A stretch of DNA of 64,000 nt from RBG-16-49-21 sp040768125. Its GTDB lineage: Bacteria > Spirochaetota > UBA4802 > UBA5550. Location: contig JAXGNG010000007.1 of the NCBI GenBank assembly GCA_040768125.1, forward strand, positions 130,830-194,829, given 5' to 3'. The notes under the pieces are model-generated. The model ran no database searches, was not told the DNA's origin, and saw nothing but the letters and a program-made list of their open reading frames with translations. Of this stretch, positions 43,551 to 52,759 are shown one piece after another. Both the position numbers and the translations under genes were made by a program. Each line of letters starts with the position of its first letter. The first letter of the stretch is position 1.

Positions 43551-44606
43551 TCACCGTCCCTCCAGGACCTTATCCCTCACAAGCTCGATGAAGCGTTCCG
43601 GCTCCTCGAAGATGGGCGAGTGGGCAGAGTTCTCGAATAGAAAGAGCTCCTTACGCGGCGCATCGAGCATGCCGAAATAATCCTTCACCAGCGCCGCCGG
43701 GGTCTGGTAATCGTGCGCCCCCTGGAAAAAGTAGACGGGCACCTCGAGGCGCGGCGCCGCCTCCCGGAGATCGATGCCGAGTATTTCATTGAACAGATTT
43801 CTGCAGAGACGGATCTGGCCCCGTATCCAGTTGATCTTGTCGCAGAGGTTGTATTCATCCTGGCAGAGGATATGGCGCGCCCGCATGATCTTTTTCCGGT
43901 TCTCCCCGGAATAAAAGGCGCCGCCGTACTTGACGACCAGCTTCCGCTCCTTCCAGAGGGAGGAAACGATCCGCTCCCGCGGATAGGGGGGGCGGCCGAT
44001 CTTTTCAAGGCGGCGTACCGCCCTCCTGTCGTTGTTCTCCTTCGCCTTCGACATGACGAAATCGTATGACAGCTCCTCGCCCTCGATCTGGTGCACCACC
44101 TGGCCGATGCCGATGAAGGCGTGGTAGGGCCGCGGGTCGCGCTTCACCGTGAGCACGCCGAGGATCGACCCCCAGGAGTGGCCCATGAGATAAATCCTGT
44201 CCCTTTCGAAGCGCTTCCGGAGATACGCCGTGACCTCCAGGGTGTCGCGCACGTATTGCTCAACGGTGATCGATTCCTCCGGGGTGTTCCCCGAATAGCT
44301 CTTCCCCGACATCCGCTGCTCCCAGTGTACCACCGTGAAGAGCCGCTCGAGGTCGGGGCAGAAGGACCTCACGAGGGGCGTCTCGGGGCTCCCGGGGCCG
44401 CCGTGGAGGAAGAGGAGCACCGGGCGCGAGGAATCCGCGCCCCGGATGAAGAGCCACTGGTCGATGCCCCCGACGGTGACCTTCTCCATGACGGCGATGC
44501 TTCCCTCGATCGGTTTGCCCTCTTTGTCCCTGAAGGGCGGCGTCGACACGCATGATGTCGCCGCCAGGGCGATGATGATTCCGAAAAGCGATGCGCGCAA
44601 ACTCAT
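43551..44606 (-). CDS. Alpha/beta-hydrolase lipoprotein, proline iminopeptidase-like
   Basis: The 351 residues start with a lipoprotein signal (IIIALAATSCVS). The hydrolase elements are the oxyanion HGGPG (LLFLHGGPGSPETP, near residue 68-80), the nucleophile elbow GHSWGS (near 143), the acid in GAHDYQTP and the His in NSAHSP. HGGPG places it near prolyl aminopeptidases and related lactonases. It is probably anchored at a membrane facing the periplasm. A small frame overlapping its stop on the same strand (43363-43554) is not called. Confidence 0.9.
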   Translation of the reverse strand: MSLRASLFGIIIALAATSCVSTPPFRDKEGKPIEGSIAVMEKVTVGGIDQWLFIRGADSSRPVLLFLHGGPGSPETPLVRSFCPDLERLFTVVHWEQRMSGKSYSGNTPEESITVEQYVRDTLEVTAYLRKRFERDRIYLMGHSWGSILGVLTVKRDPRPYHAFIGIGQVVHQIEGEELSYDFVMSKAKENNDRRAVRRLEKIGRPPYPRERIVSSLWKERKLVVKYGGAFYSGENRKKIMRARHILCQDEYNLCDKINWIRGQIRLCRNLFNEILGIDLREAAPRLEVPVYFFQGAHDYQTPAALVKDYFGMLDAPRKELFLFENSAHSPIFEEPERFIELVRDKVLEGR

Positions 44607-44943
44607 TCCTCCTCTCCTTCACCGCGTCGTTTTTTTCCGCGCCGGTGCAGCTCCGCAACGTTGGCCACCCTACCCCTTCACCCCGCTAATGGCAATGATA
44701 AAACCGGCGTGGGGCGCCCGGGAGAGCGTTCCCGCCGCTGAAGGCGGTTTCCCCCGGAACCATCCCGGGAAACACCTGGAACCTTGATTAATAAAGCCCG
44801 CTATTTTTTCCCCGCCCCGCGCTTTCTTCTTGATCGCGTCACGGATGGCGGGGTATGATTTCATGGCCGGTTTTTCCGTGAAAGGCTGCAGGGACGCGGC
44901 CCGCAACTTCATGACAAAGGGCGCTGAATGCCCTGGGGAGACG
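44607..44943. other. 337 bp intergenic region
   Basis: No gene seen. The sequence is GC-rich with a short hairpin-like CCGCTGAAGGCGG near 44732. It must contain the divergent promoters of the hydrolase and the small membrane protein, but no clear boxes stand out. Confidence 0.4.
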
Positions 44944-45471
44944 ATGGTGAAAAAGACACTGGCGATGATACTCCTCGCCGGGGCGGTGACAATGGCCCTG
45001 ACGCCTGAAGACGCCCTGGCAAACGGCATGAACCGCATCCTGAAGGTAAACGCCCTGGGGGGATCATTCGATGTTGCCGCGGGCAGGGACTTCACCGACC
45101 TCGGCCTCTACGCGAGCTACCGCCTGGGTTTCAGCCACATATTCTCGGTCTTCTTCAGCGCCGACGGGGGTTACCGCTTCATCAGTAAAAGCGTCAACGC
45201 CAGGGCGGGGGTCCAGGCCATGGTCTTCTTCGTGGGACTAGAAACGGGCCTCATCTCGGCGTACCGCACGAGAAGGCCGAAGCATCCCTGGTACGATCGT
45301 GAAACGATCCCCGGCCCCTGGGCGCCCGGGGCCTACCTGGGCCTCGCGGGGGTGATCCCCAGCCGATCGTTCGCCCTTTTTCTCTCGGCGGGGGGAAACT
45401 TCTATTTCGTCAACCGCGATCACGAGTTCTATTTCATGGCGACCGGTCTCGTTAACTTCGCGCGGAACTGA
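44944..45471 (+). CDS. Small outer-membrane barrel-like protein
   Basis: The start at 44944 follows GGGGAG and gives 175 residues. A signal peptide (1-26, ending EDALA) precedes glycine- and aromatic-rich strands (DLGLYASYRLGFSHIFSVFFS, ALFLSAGGNFYFVN). No family named. It resembles in style, but not clearly in sequence, the barrel at 2901-3470. It lies 78 bp upstream of the hybrid chemoreceptor on the same strand. Confidence 0.7.
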   Translation: MVKKTLAMILLAGAVTMALTPEDALANGMNRILKVNALGGSFDVAAGRDFTDLGLYASYRLGFSHIFSVFFSADGGYRFISKSVNARAGVQAMVFFVGLETGLISAYRTRRPKHPWYDRETIPGPWAPGAYLGLAGVIPSRSFALFLSAGGNFYFVNRDHEFYFMATGLVNFARN

Positions 45472-45549
45472 GGCCCTCCCCGGGGCCGGCGGGGAGGGAG
45501 ACAAAAAAGCGTTGCTATACCGGCGGCCCTGGTGTATACTTGCAACGTT

Positions 45550-47715
45550 ATGCGAACAACCCAGCCCGTTCAAGACCGACGCCGTGCCGCCGGCCGGGCC
45601 ATCGGCCTCGCCGCAGCGATCATCGCCGCCGTCGCCCTTACCTCCTGCGCAGTAAAGGAACGCCTCGACCTATCCCGGGACTGGAAAATAATTACCGGGG
45701 ACCGCGAGATCTTCCGTGACCCCCGCTTCGACGATTCAGGCTGGAGATCCATCGACCTCCCCGGCATGATGTCCACGGAAAAAAAGCGGCAGGTCTTCTG
45801 GCTCAGGAAAACATTCACGATGCCGGAACATTTACGCGGCGCTGAGCTCGCCCTCCAGGTGGGAAAGATATGGGACACCGACCGCGTCTACTTCAACGGC
45901 GCCCTCATCGGGGCCTCGGGGAGGGACTACCCCGACTTCAACTCCGCCTGGTTCTACGACCGGCACTACCTGGTCCCCCCGGAGTGCGCGAGGCCCCGCG
46001 GGACGAACACCGTCGCCATCCGGGTGCTCACCAACCAGCACGCCCTCTTCAACGGCGCCCCCTTCATCGCCCATCGCGAGGCCGTGCGGACCTTCAGCTT
46101 CTTCCAGCGCCTCAAGGCGGAACATGCCCCCATGGGGCTGGGCTTCATCACCCTCTTCGTCGGGCTTTTCGCCCTGGCGCAGTTTTTCATGGACCGCCGC
46201 TCGAAAACCGCCCTCCTCCTAGCGGCGACGTCCCTTCTCTGGAGCCTCCTCTCCCTTCATTTCTACCTTCCCGATTTCGTCGTCATCGACTTCAACACCC
46301 AGGACAAGCTCTACTACACCCTGGCCGGGATTGAGATCGCCCTCCTGGTGACACTGCTTGGGATCATGCTTGACATCAGGAGCCGGCGCATCGACATGAT
46401 CATCTGGCTGGGGGCCGCGGCGGCGGGGGCGCTCTCGATGACGGCGACGCCGGAAGACCCGGTCACCGGGTGGCGCTTTAACGCCATCGGCGGGCTCATG
46501 CTGGTGATACAGGTCCTCTTCGGCTACATCATCGTCTCGGCCCTGGTCAGGCGCAGCCGCGAGGCCCGGGTGATACTGGCCTTTTACGCCTTTTTCATGG
46601 TCTGCATCGTCCACGACGCCCTTGCCATATCGAACATCATCCCCTTCGAGGTGTTCTGGATCAACTTCGCCTATCCCTCCCTGATCATCGCCTTCGGGAT
46701 ACTCCTGGTACAGCGCACCGGGGTCATCGCGAGAGAGCTCGCCCTCACGGGGCGCGAGATCGAGGACAAGAACCTGCGGCTCTCGGGCATTCTGGGAAGC
46801 GTGAGGGAGTCCACGGCGGAGCTTGACGGCCTCTCCCGCGAGCTCCAGGGAACCGCTTCCGACCTGGGAACGAGCATGGGAGAACAGGAGGAGCATCTCG
46901 GCAGGACCTCGTCGGCCATCGGCGAGATGCTCGCCTCGATAGAATCGATCGCGGACCACGCGACGCGCCAGGACAAGGCGATGCGGAGCGGCCGCAGGCT
47001 CCTTGTGGAGTACCTGGAGTCCCTCACGAAGATCACCGGGGCGGCGAAGGAGGCGGCCCACCTGAGCTACCGGAGCCAGACCCAGACCTCGGAGAGCAGG
47101 ACCAGGCTCCAGGCGGTCATCGAGGGGATGGAGAAAATCAAGGAGTCATCCAGGGCCATCAACGCCATCACCGAGATCATCAACGACATGGCGGAAAAGA
47201 CGAACCTCCTCTCCCTGAACGCCGCCATCGAGGCGGCGCGTGCCGGGGATTCCGGGAGGGGCTTCGCCGTCGTGGCCGACGAGATCGGCAAGCTGGCGGA
47301 AAACTCCATGCGCCAGGCGAAGCTCATCCAGGAGAACGTGGCGCGCACGGTGCGGGAAATCGAGGAGGAGCGGGAGCTCATCGGCAATTCCACGGAATCG
47401 ATCGGCGAGATAGAAACCGCGGTCAACGACGTGAACCGCGGCATCGACATCATCCTGGACCTCTGTATCTCCCAGGAGCGCCTCACCGGCGAAATCGAGA
47501 AGAGCATGGGCCTCATCGTGGCGGGCTCGTCTGAAATTTCCCGCTCCGCCCGGGAGGAGAAGGAATCTGCGGAGGCGGTCACCGGCGCGGTCGAGCGCCT
47601 CAACGCCGTGATGGAGCGGGTGAAGGTCGGGGCCGACCGCCTCTCCCGCATCCTCGCCATGCTCTACCGGCGGATCGAGATCCTCAACGGCAGCGTCGCC
47701 GGCGACGACGCCTGA
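45550..47715 (+). CDS. Hybrid sensor: GH2-like sugar-binding jelly roll, 7TM region and MCP signalling domain
   Basis: The protein has 721 residues. An N-terminal signal ends in the lipobox-like ALTSCAV. Residues ~40-185 form a jelly roll like the sugar-binding domain of glycoside hydrolase family 2, with DSGWRSIDLPG, FWLRKTFTMP and DRVYFNGALIGASG. About seven membrane helices follow (195-395), then a long coiled coil and an MA domain whose tip is TNLLSLNAAIEAARAGDSG. There is no HAMP. A GTG at 45532 is an alternative start. The same N-terminal plan recurs in the AraC gene at 59806-61473. Confidence 0.88.
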   Translation: MRTTQPVQDRRRAAGRAIGLAAAIIAAVALTSCAVKERLDLSRDWKIITGDREIFRDPRFDDSGWRSIDLPGMMSTEKKRQVFWLRKTFTMPEHLRGAELALQVGKIWDTDRVYFNGALIGASGRDYPDFNSAWFYDRHYLVPPECARPRGTNTVAIRVLTNQHALFNGAPFIAHREAVRTFSFFQRLKAEHAPMGLGFITLFVGLFALAQFFMDRRSKTALLLAATSLLWSLLSLHFYLPDFVVIDFNTQDKLYYTLAGIEIALLVTLLGIMLDIRSRRIDMIIWLGAAAAGALSMTATPEDPVTGWRFNAIGGLMLVIQVLFGYIIVSALVRRSREARVILAFYAFFMVCIVHDALAISNIIPFEVFWINFAYPSLIIAFGILLVQRTGVIARELALTGREIEDKNLRLSGILGSVRESTAELDGLSRELQGTASDLGTSMGEQEEHLGRTSSAIGEMLASIESIADHATRQDKAMRSGRRLLVEYLESLTKITGAAKEAAHLSYRSQTQTSESRTRLQAVIEGMEKIKESSRAINAITEIINDMAEKTNLLSLNAAIEAARAGDSGRGFAVVADEIGKLAENSMRQAKLIQENVARTVREIEEERELIGNSTESIGEIETAVNDVNRGIDIILDLCISQERLTGEIEKSMGLIVAGSSEISRSAREEKESAEAVTGAVERLNAVMERVKVGADRLSRILAMLYRRIEILNGSVAGDDA

Positions 47716-47731
47716 TCCGCCTCCCGCGGCC

Positions 47732-48520
47732 TCAGAACGTATATACCAGGGAAAGATAGGGGCCGAAGAAGAGATCGTCCCGCATAATCCTCACCGACTC
47801 GTCAAAGGCATGAACATCCTTCATATACTGGCACCTCCCCCCCAGGGAAATGGTGAGCCGGATCCTCTCGAAATAGTAGGCCAGGGAGAGGGTGCCGTTC
47901 ACCCCGGCGGTGATGAATTCACTGTCTCCGAGGGTCAGACCCGAGACGTTCGGAAGAAGGTAGAGCCCGCGGTAGAGTTTGACGTTGAAGGCGACCCCGA
48001 GGCCCATCCCTCCCTTGTGGTTTTTCGCCCCGGGGTTGATCCTCCCGAAGTACTTGCCCCCCCCATACACGCGGAACCAATCGAAGACGGCAAAGCTCGC
48101 GATGAGATCCAGCTCGAGCTTGTGAATCGTCTCATCATCGAGGCTCTCGAACTCGAATTTCCCGTACAGGGCGTTCATGGAGAGGTTCCACCGCGGGGCG
48201 ACCTTCACCAGGAGGGAAGGACCGAACACCGGGGCGGATGAAGAGTGGGGCCGCGCCTCCTGACTGGCAAGGGCAAAAACCCAGGCGGGATTACCCGCCA
48301 ACGCCGAAGCGATGGCAAGGGCAGTCCCCTGCTTGGTGGTTTCGGGAATCATCGGCCTCCACCAGGTATAGATAAGGCTGAAGCCGAGGCTCACCCGGGG
48401 CGAAAAGCCGGCAGGGGCCACTCCGCCCTCCTCCCCCGGGGCGGGTTCCCCCCGCGCCGGAGCGGCCAGGGCAAGCGCGCAGGCCAGCGCGGCGACAGCG
48501 AATCGTGTTGCGATTTTCAT
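47732..48520 (-). CDS. Outer-membrane barrel, tandem copy 1
   Basis: The 262 residues have a signal peptide (1-24) and a strand-rich body ending in SLVYTF, with the terminal Phe that targets barrels to BAM. It is clearly homologous to the next gene, sharing FSLIYTWWRPMIP, KVAPRW, GGKYFG, KGGMGLGVAFNVKLYRGLYLLPNVS and ITAGVNGTLSLAYYFERIRLT. GGAGG precedes the ATG. Function unknown. Confidence 0.82.
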   Translation of the reverse strand: MKIATRFAVAALACALALAAPARGEPAPGEEGGVAPAGFSPRVSLGFSLIYTWWRPMIPETTKQGTALAIASALAGNPAWVFALASQEARPHSSSAPVFGPSLLVKVAPRWNLSMNALYGKFEFESLDDETIHKLELDLIASFAVFDWFRVYGGGKYFGRINPGAKNHKGGMGLGVAFNVKLYRGLYLLPNVSGLTLGDSEFITAGVNGTLSLAYYFERIRLTISLGGRCQYMKDVHAFDESVRIMRDDLFFGPYLSLVYTF

Positions 48521-48569
48521 GGCAGTCCTCCCTGCGTTTCATGGTAATATGACGTGCTCATCGTCGCCC

Positions 48570-49382
48570 TCAGAACGTGTAGACCAGGGATAGCGTGGGG
48601 CCGTAAAACAGGTCGTCCCGGTCTCCCCTGCCGCGATTCACCAGCATGAGGGCACGTTCATTCCTGTGCTGGTAGACGTCCTTCAGGTACTGGCACCTGC
48701 CCCCCAACGCGACGGTGAGGCGTATCTTCTCGAAATAGTAGGCCAGGGAGAGGGTCCCGTTCACCCCTGCGGTGAGCCAGTCCTTGTCGGCGAGGCCCAG
48801 GGCCGACACGTTCGGCAGCAGATAGAGGCCCCGGTAGAGGTGGATGTTAAAGGCAAACCCGAGGCCCATGCCCCCCTTCTGGTTTTCCACGAGTGAATGG
48901 ATCATCCCGAAATATTTCCCCCCCCAGTAGAAACGGAGCCAATCCAGGATCTGGTAGCTCGCGATCAGGTCCGCCTCGAGCTTGTGAATCCCGACGATTT
49001 TGAGAAATCCATATTCGTAATCAAAGCTGCCGTAGAGAAAATTCCCGGAAATGGTCCAGCGGGGCGCCACCTTCACCATGAGGGTGGGCCCGTAGATCGG
49101 TCCCGACAGCGTGACCCTTCTGTCTTTCATGTCCGTGGCCAGTAAGATCCCCGCGGGGTTTCCCTGGAGCACCATTGCGATGCCGAGGGCGAGATCGGCC
49201 TGCGAAACCAGGGGCAGCATGGGCCGCCACCAGGTATAGAGAAAGTTGAATCCCAGGCTCGCGGTCGGACGGAACGACGCGTCTCCTTTTACTCCCGCCT
49301 GATCATCCTGGGCGCGAAGAGGTGACGAGAGTGCGACGACACATGCCGTCGCGACGACGATAATGCGAACAATACAATTCAT
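48570..49382 (-). CDS. Outer-membrane barrel, tandem copy 2
   Basis: This protein has 270 residues with a signal peptide (1-25, ending LRAQ) and terminal SLVYTF. It shares most blocks with copy 1 but has a different region near residue 70-95 and an insertion before the C-terminal strand (NERALMLVNRGRGDRDD). GGAGG precedes the ATG. Copies 1 and 2 are 49 bp apart on one strand and probably form a bicistronic unit. No ligand can be suggested. Confidence 0.82.
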   Translation of the reverse strand: MNCIVRIIVVATACVVALSSPLRAQDDQAGVKGDASFRPTASLGFNFLYTWWRPMLPLVSQADLALGIAMVLQGNPAGILLATDMKDRRVTLSGPIYGPTLMVKVAPRWTISGNFLYGSFDYEYGFLKIVGIHKLEADLIASYQILDWLRFYWGGKYFGMIHSLVENQKGGMGLGFAFNIHLYRGLYLLPNVSALGLADKDWLTAGVNGTLSLAYYFEKIRLTVALGGRCQYLKDVYQHRNERALMLVNRGRGDRDDLFYGPTLSLVYTF

Positions 49383-49488
49383 TGCTGACCTCCCTGCATG
49401 CGTGCGATAGTGACCGGCGAACCCCGCGGCGTCGCCGGACTAAAACCTGTAATAAAGAAGCGGAAGCGAAACGGCGCCCCCGCTCTCT

Positions 49489-50757
49489 TTATATGTGCAA
49501 TCCCTCGATGAGCCTCACGAGGTAGCGCGACCTCATCTGTTCGCCTGCCATGGCCCGCTTCACCGGCGGCAGTTTCAGGATCGCCCCCAGCACCGCCGCC
49601 ATGGCGCGGTGGCTCCGGAGGGCCCGGTTGTCGAAGACCAGGTTCTGGAGCTTTCCCCGCTCGATGGCCATGAGGACCACGCGGTGCACGGAGTTGACTG
49701 GAGTCACTGTCCTCTCCTCCCTGGATTCGAGCTCCAGGGCCCCCCGCGCGCAGGCCCTGACGCAGACCCCGCACCCCAGGCAGGCGTCCCGGTCAAGGAG
49801 GGCCTTCCTGAGCTTCGGTTTCAGGGGGTCGTTGGCCGACACCAGGGTCATGGCCCCCACGGGACAGGCGTCGACGCACTTACCGCAGCCGTTGCATCGC
49901 GCTTCGTCGACGACCGGGATGAAGGCCGTGGTCCGCACGGGGTTCAGCATGCCGAAACGCCGCGCCGCGATCATCCCCTCGCAGCAGCAGCCGCAGCAGT
50001 TGCAGATGAAATTCACGCCGTTCCGCACGTTGTCGCCGAACTGGACCAGGCCGTGATCGCGGGCCTTTTCCAGGAGCCCCATGCACTCCGTGACGCCCAC
50101 GGCCCTGGCGTGACCATGCTTCGTCAGGGAGGCCGCTGATGAGTTGAAGGTCATGCAGATATTCATGGGGGCGCCGCACTCCCGCCCCATGATCTTCATC
50201 TTATGGCGGCAGTAGCAGACCCCCACGCCGATATGCGTCGCCGTCCGGATCACGTGGGAGGCCCGCTCGTAATCGAGGACCTGGAGGGCGTTCCTCTCCG
50301 TGAGCGCCGGCTCGTTCACGAAGACCCTTCCGATCTGCGTCTCACCCCCGGTGAAGAGCTCCCTGACGAAATCCTCCTCCACGTTCAGGTACCGGTAAAA
50401 GAGCCTTCCCAGGGCCTCCTGGTCGATGTCGTCGCGGTAGCGCATCATGGAGAACTCGAAGAACCCCGCCATGGGCGGAGGCAGGACGTAGGTCCCGTCG
50501 GAATCGAGGAGAAGGGCCCGCCCGGCGAGCTCCTCGAGAATGCGCCGCGCCGGGGGTTCGTCCATCTTCCAGATGCGGGCCATTTTTTCCGCGGTGAAGG
50601 GCTTCACCGGCGCGAGGGAGAGAAGGCGCGCCTCCTCCTCGCTCATGAGGATTTTCAGGATGGAGAAGAGCAGCTCCCCGGGCGGGGCCCCCTGGGGCAT
50701 CAGGTTGAGCCTCCCGGCGAAGAGGGCGTATCCTGATGATGTGTAATCGTGCGCCAT
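49489..50757 (-). CDS. Ferredoxin-type Fe-S protein with winged-helix-like N-terminus and cysteine-rich core
   Basis: From the ATG at 50757 the product has 422 residues. Residues ~20-95 look like a winged helix (FTAEKMARIWKMDEPPARRILEEL). A cysteine-rich middle contains CYCRHKM, ECGAPMNIC and ICNCCGCCCEGM. Two ferredoxin motifs follow: CNGCGKCVDACPVG and CLGCGVCVRACARG. Such proteins are common in anaerobes; an electron-transfer or redox-sensing role is plausible. GGAGG lies directly against the ATG, so the start is not fully certain. Confidence 0.82.
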   Translation of the reverse strand: MAHDYTSSGYALFAGRLNLMPQGAPPGELLFSILKILMSEEEARLLSLAPVKPFTAEKMARIWKMDEPPARRILEELAGRALLLDSDGTYVLPPPMAGFFEFSMMRYRDDIDQEALGRLFYRYLNVEEDFVRELFTGGETQIGRVFVNEPALTERNALQVLDYERASHVIRTATHIGVGVCYCRHKMKIMGRECGAPMNICMTFNSSAASLTKHGHARAVGVTECMGLLEKARDHGLVQFGDNVRNGVNFICNCCGCCCEGMIAARRFGMLNPVRTTAFIPVVDEARCNGCGKCVDACPVGAMTLVSANDPLKPKLRKALLDRDACLGCGVCVRACARGALELESREERTVTPVNSVHRVVLMAIERGKLQNLVFDNRALRSHRAMAAVLGAILKLPPVKRAMAGEQMRSRYLVRLIEGLHI

Positions 50758-50881
50758 CCTCCGCGCGCCCCCCCCCCGGGACAGTATCCCTGGCAGCATG
50801 AAACCACGGGGGAGCGGCGAAGTCAAGCAGAGTATGCCGCGGGGAAACGAATATTCCGGCAGGTGCGCGCGGGACGCGGCG

Positions 50882-51940
50882 CTATGGCATGATGAAATCA
50901 ATCACCGCGTCCGCCGCTACGGTTGAGCCGGGCGCGACGGTAATGACATTGTTCACGTTGGAGCTCATGTAGTCCCCCGTGAGGTGCTTCCTGTCGTTGT
51001 TCACGTCGTTGAAGGCGTAGAGGTAGTAGGTGCCGGGATGCACGTTGCGGAAGATATGGCGCGTCGCCCTCGCGGGTACATAGGCGTACCGGGAAAGATA
51101 CCTCAAGTTTTCCTTTTTATACTTGATCCCCTCGAAGAGCGGCTTCACGGTAAGGAGGAGGAGCGTTTTCTCTCCTCGCGCAACCCCGGGCCCTCCCTGG
51201 TGTGATATGCGCACGTTGACGCTTCCCACGTAGGGCTGGGAGGCCGAGCCGTACGGGTCCTTCTCGAAGGTGAAGTATATGCTTTCCTTCATGCCGGCGA
51301 ACACGTCGGAAAAATCCTTCACCATGACGGGGCGGGGGAAATTGAAATGTTCCATGGCCCCTGAAACGGCGCCTCGGTCGCCGAGCTTCGCCGTCCATCG
51401 AGAATGGAGGGACAGGGGATAATCCCTGTTGAACCTGCTCGTGTACACCTCCATGACGAATCCGTCCCCCCGGAACCTGAATTCGGTGTAGGCCCGCCGG
51501 GGCCCCGCCTGGAAATCGGAAAAACGGTAATACCCCTCAGTCTCCCTCGCCCTGTCGATGACCTCGTAGGTCACGCATCCCTTGTTCTGGAACACGCCCT
51601 CGGTGCGCATGGCGACCTTGAGGCGGCCGCCATGTTTCACGATGAAGAAGCTGATGTAGTTCAGGGTATCGGCGTCGAGCGTGGAATACTGCGACACCTG
51701 CCCGGGAGAGACCGGGCGAAAATCCACGTGCCAGTCGTCAAAACTCCCCGCCGGCGTGGAGGAAAAGACCGGGCCGTGCCACAGGCCGGGAATTCTTTTC
51801 AGGATTCCGAAGCCCTCGACGTCCACGCCTTTCATTTCGGAATTATCGGTTCTCGCCGCGGCCGGACGAGCGGCGGTGTGGGGCATGAAGAAACCCGGGG
51901 AGAGGGACAGCAGCAGGAATACCAGGTGTTTTTTTATCAT
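50882..51940 (-). CDS. Secreted protein of unknown function
   Basis: The 352 residues have a signal peptide (1-25, LLLSLSPGFFMPHTAARP) and AAGGAG before the ATG. The body has a lipocalin-like or beta-sandwich feel: GLWHGPVFSSTPAGSFDDWHVDFRPVS, TYEVIDRARETEGYYRF, EFRFRGDGFVMEVYTSRFN. The C-terminal part (HIFRNVHPGTYYLYAFNDVNNDRKHLTGDYMSS) looks like a carboxypeptidase-regulatory-like or DUF fold with a Ca-binding-like DVNND. No family named. Confidence 0.7.
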   Translation of the reverse strand: MIKKHLVFLLLSLSPGFFMPHTAARPAAARTDNSEMKGVDVEGFGILKRIPGLWHGPVFSSTPAGSFDDWHVDFRPVSPGQVSQYSTLDADTLNYISFFIVKHGGRLKVAMRTEGVFQNKGCVTYEVIDRARETEGYYRFSDFQAGPRRAYTEFRFRGDGFVMEVYTSRFNRDYPLSLHSRWTAKLGDRGAVSGAMEHFNFPRPVMVKDFSDVFAGMKESIYFTFEKDPYGSASQPYVGSVNVRISHQGGPGVARGEKTLLLLTVKPLFEGIKYKKENLRYLSRYAYVPARATRHIFRNVHPGTYYLYAFNDVNNDRKHLTGDYMSSNVNNVITVAPGSTVAADAVIDFIMP

Positions 51941-52011
51941 CGCGCTTCTCCTTCAGGGTATGTACCGCACATCATTCCCGGAACGGAGCCGGGCTCCCCG
52001 CTCCCCCGGTG

Positions 52012-52659
52012 TCAGGCCATGGGGAGGACGTAGAAGAGCACGGCGAAGAAATGGAGGGTGCTCCCGCCGAGAACGAAAAGATGCCATATGGCGTGGCCGT
52101 AAGGCAGGCGCTCCCAGGCGTAAAAGATGACCCCCAGGGTGTAGGAAAGCCCCCCGAGGAGGATCCAGGCGAAGGCCCCCGGGGGGAGCTGCGCGACCAG
52201 GGGCTTGATCGCGATCACGGCGATCCAGCCCATGGCGATGTAGAGGGCCGTGGACACGAAGTTGTACCTGCCGGTGGAAAAGGCCTTGAACACGATGCCG
52301 AAGATCGCGATGCCCCATACCACGCCGAAGAGGCTCCACCCCCATCCGCCACGGATCGTCACAAGGCAGAAGGGCGTGTAGGACCCGGCAATGAGGAGGA
52401 AAATCGCGGAATGGTCGAAGACATGGAAGACCCTCTTGACGCGCGGATTCGAAAACACGTGGTAGAAGGTCGATGCCAGGTAGAGAAGGACCAGGGTGGA
52501 GCCGTAGATGGAAAAGCTCACCACCCTCCAGGCGTCTCCCCGAAGGCCGGCGAAGACCACCAGTATGCTCAGGGCGGCGATGCTCAGGGCCGCGCCGATG
52601 CCGTGGGTGATGCTGTTCGCGATCTCTTCTTTTCTCGTTTCGCCGTTCATGGAAGGCAT
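52012..52659 (-). CDS. Hemolysin III / PAQR-like membrane protein
   Basis: This protein has 215 residues and seven membrane helices. Hallmarks of the YqfA/HlyIII family are EEIANSITHGIGAAL, LYLASTFYHVF, RVFHVFDHSAIFLLIAGSYTPF and the C-terminal GHAIWHLFVLGGSTLHFFAV, with the conserved His residues that bind zinc in PAQR relatives. The hemolysin name is historical; the enzymatic role is not settled. The start is taken at 52659; an ATG at 52650 is an alternative. Confidence 0.93.
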   Translation of the reverse strand: MPSMNGETRKEEIANSITHGIGAALSIAALSILVVFAGLRGDAWRVVSFSIYGSTLVLLYLASTFYHVFSNPRVKRVFHVFDHSAIFLLIAGSYTPFCLVTIRGGWGWSLFGVVWGIAIFGIVFKAFSTGRYNFVSTALYIAMGWIAVIAIKPLVAQLPPGAFAWILLGGLSYTLGVIFYAWERLPYGHAIWHLFVLGGSTLHFFAVLFYVLPMA

Positions 52660-52713
52660 GGTGGAGAAACGTGATTGCTGCGCAACTATTTTTTTTACGG
52701 TGGGGGTATCCCT

Positions 52714-52742
52714 CCGGCCCCCCCTTCGCAAGGGGGGGCCGG
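52714..52742. repeat. GC hairpin, 13 bp perfect stem
   Basis: CCGGCCCCCCCTT pairs with AAGGGGGGGCCGG around a 3-base loop (CGC). It lies 18 bp beyond the stop of the nucleotidyltransferase gene and before the hemolysin III gene. It looks like a dispersed palindromic element, and lacks a T-run on either strand. Confidence 0.65.
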
Positions 52743-52759
52743 GGGAAATTCTTAAACAC

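Noticed and set aside
43363..43554. A 63-codon minus-strand frame overlapping the hydrolase stop
   Set aside because: Overlap at the stop could mean coupling, but no ribosome site is visible and the product has no recognisable feature; evidence too thin.
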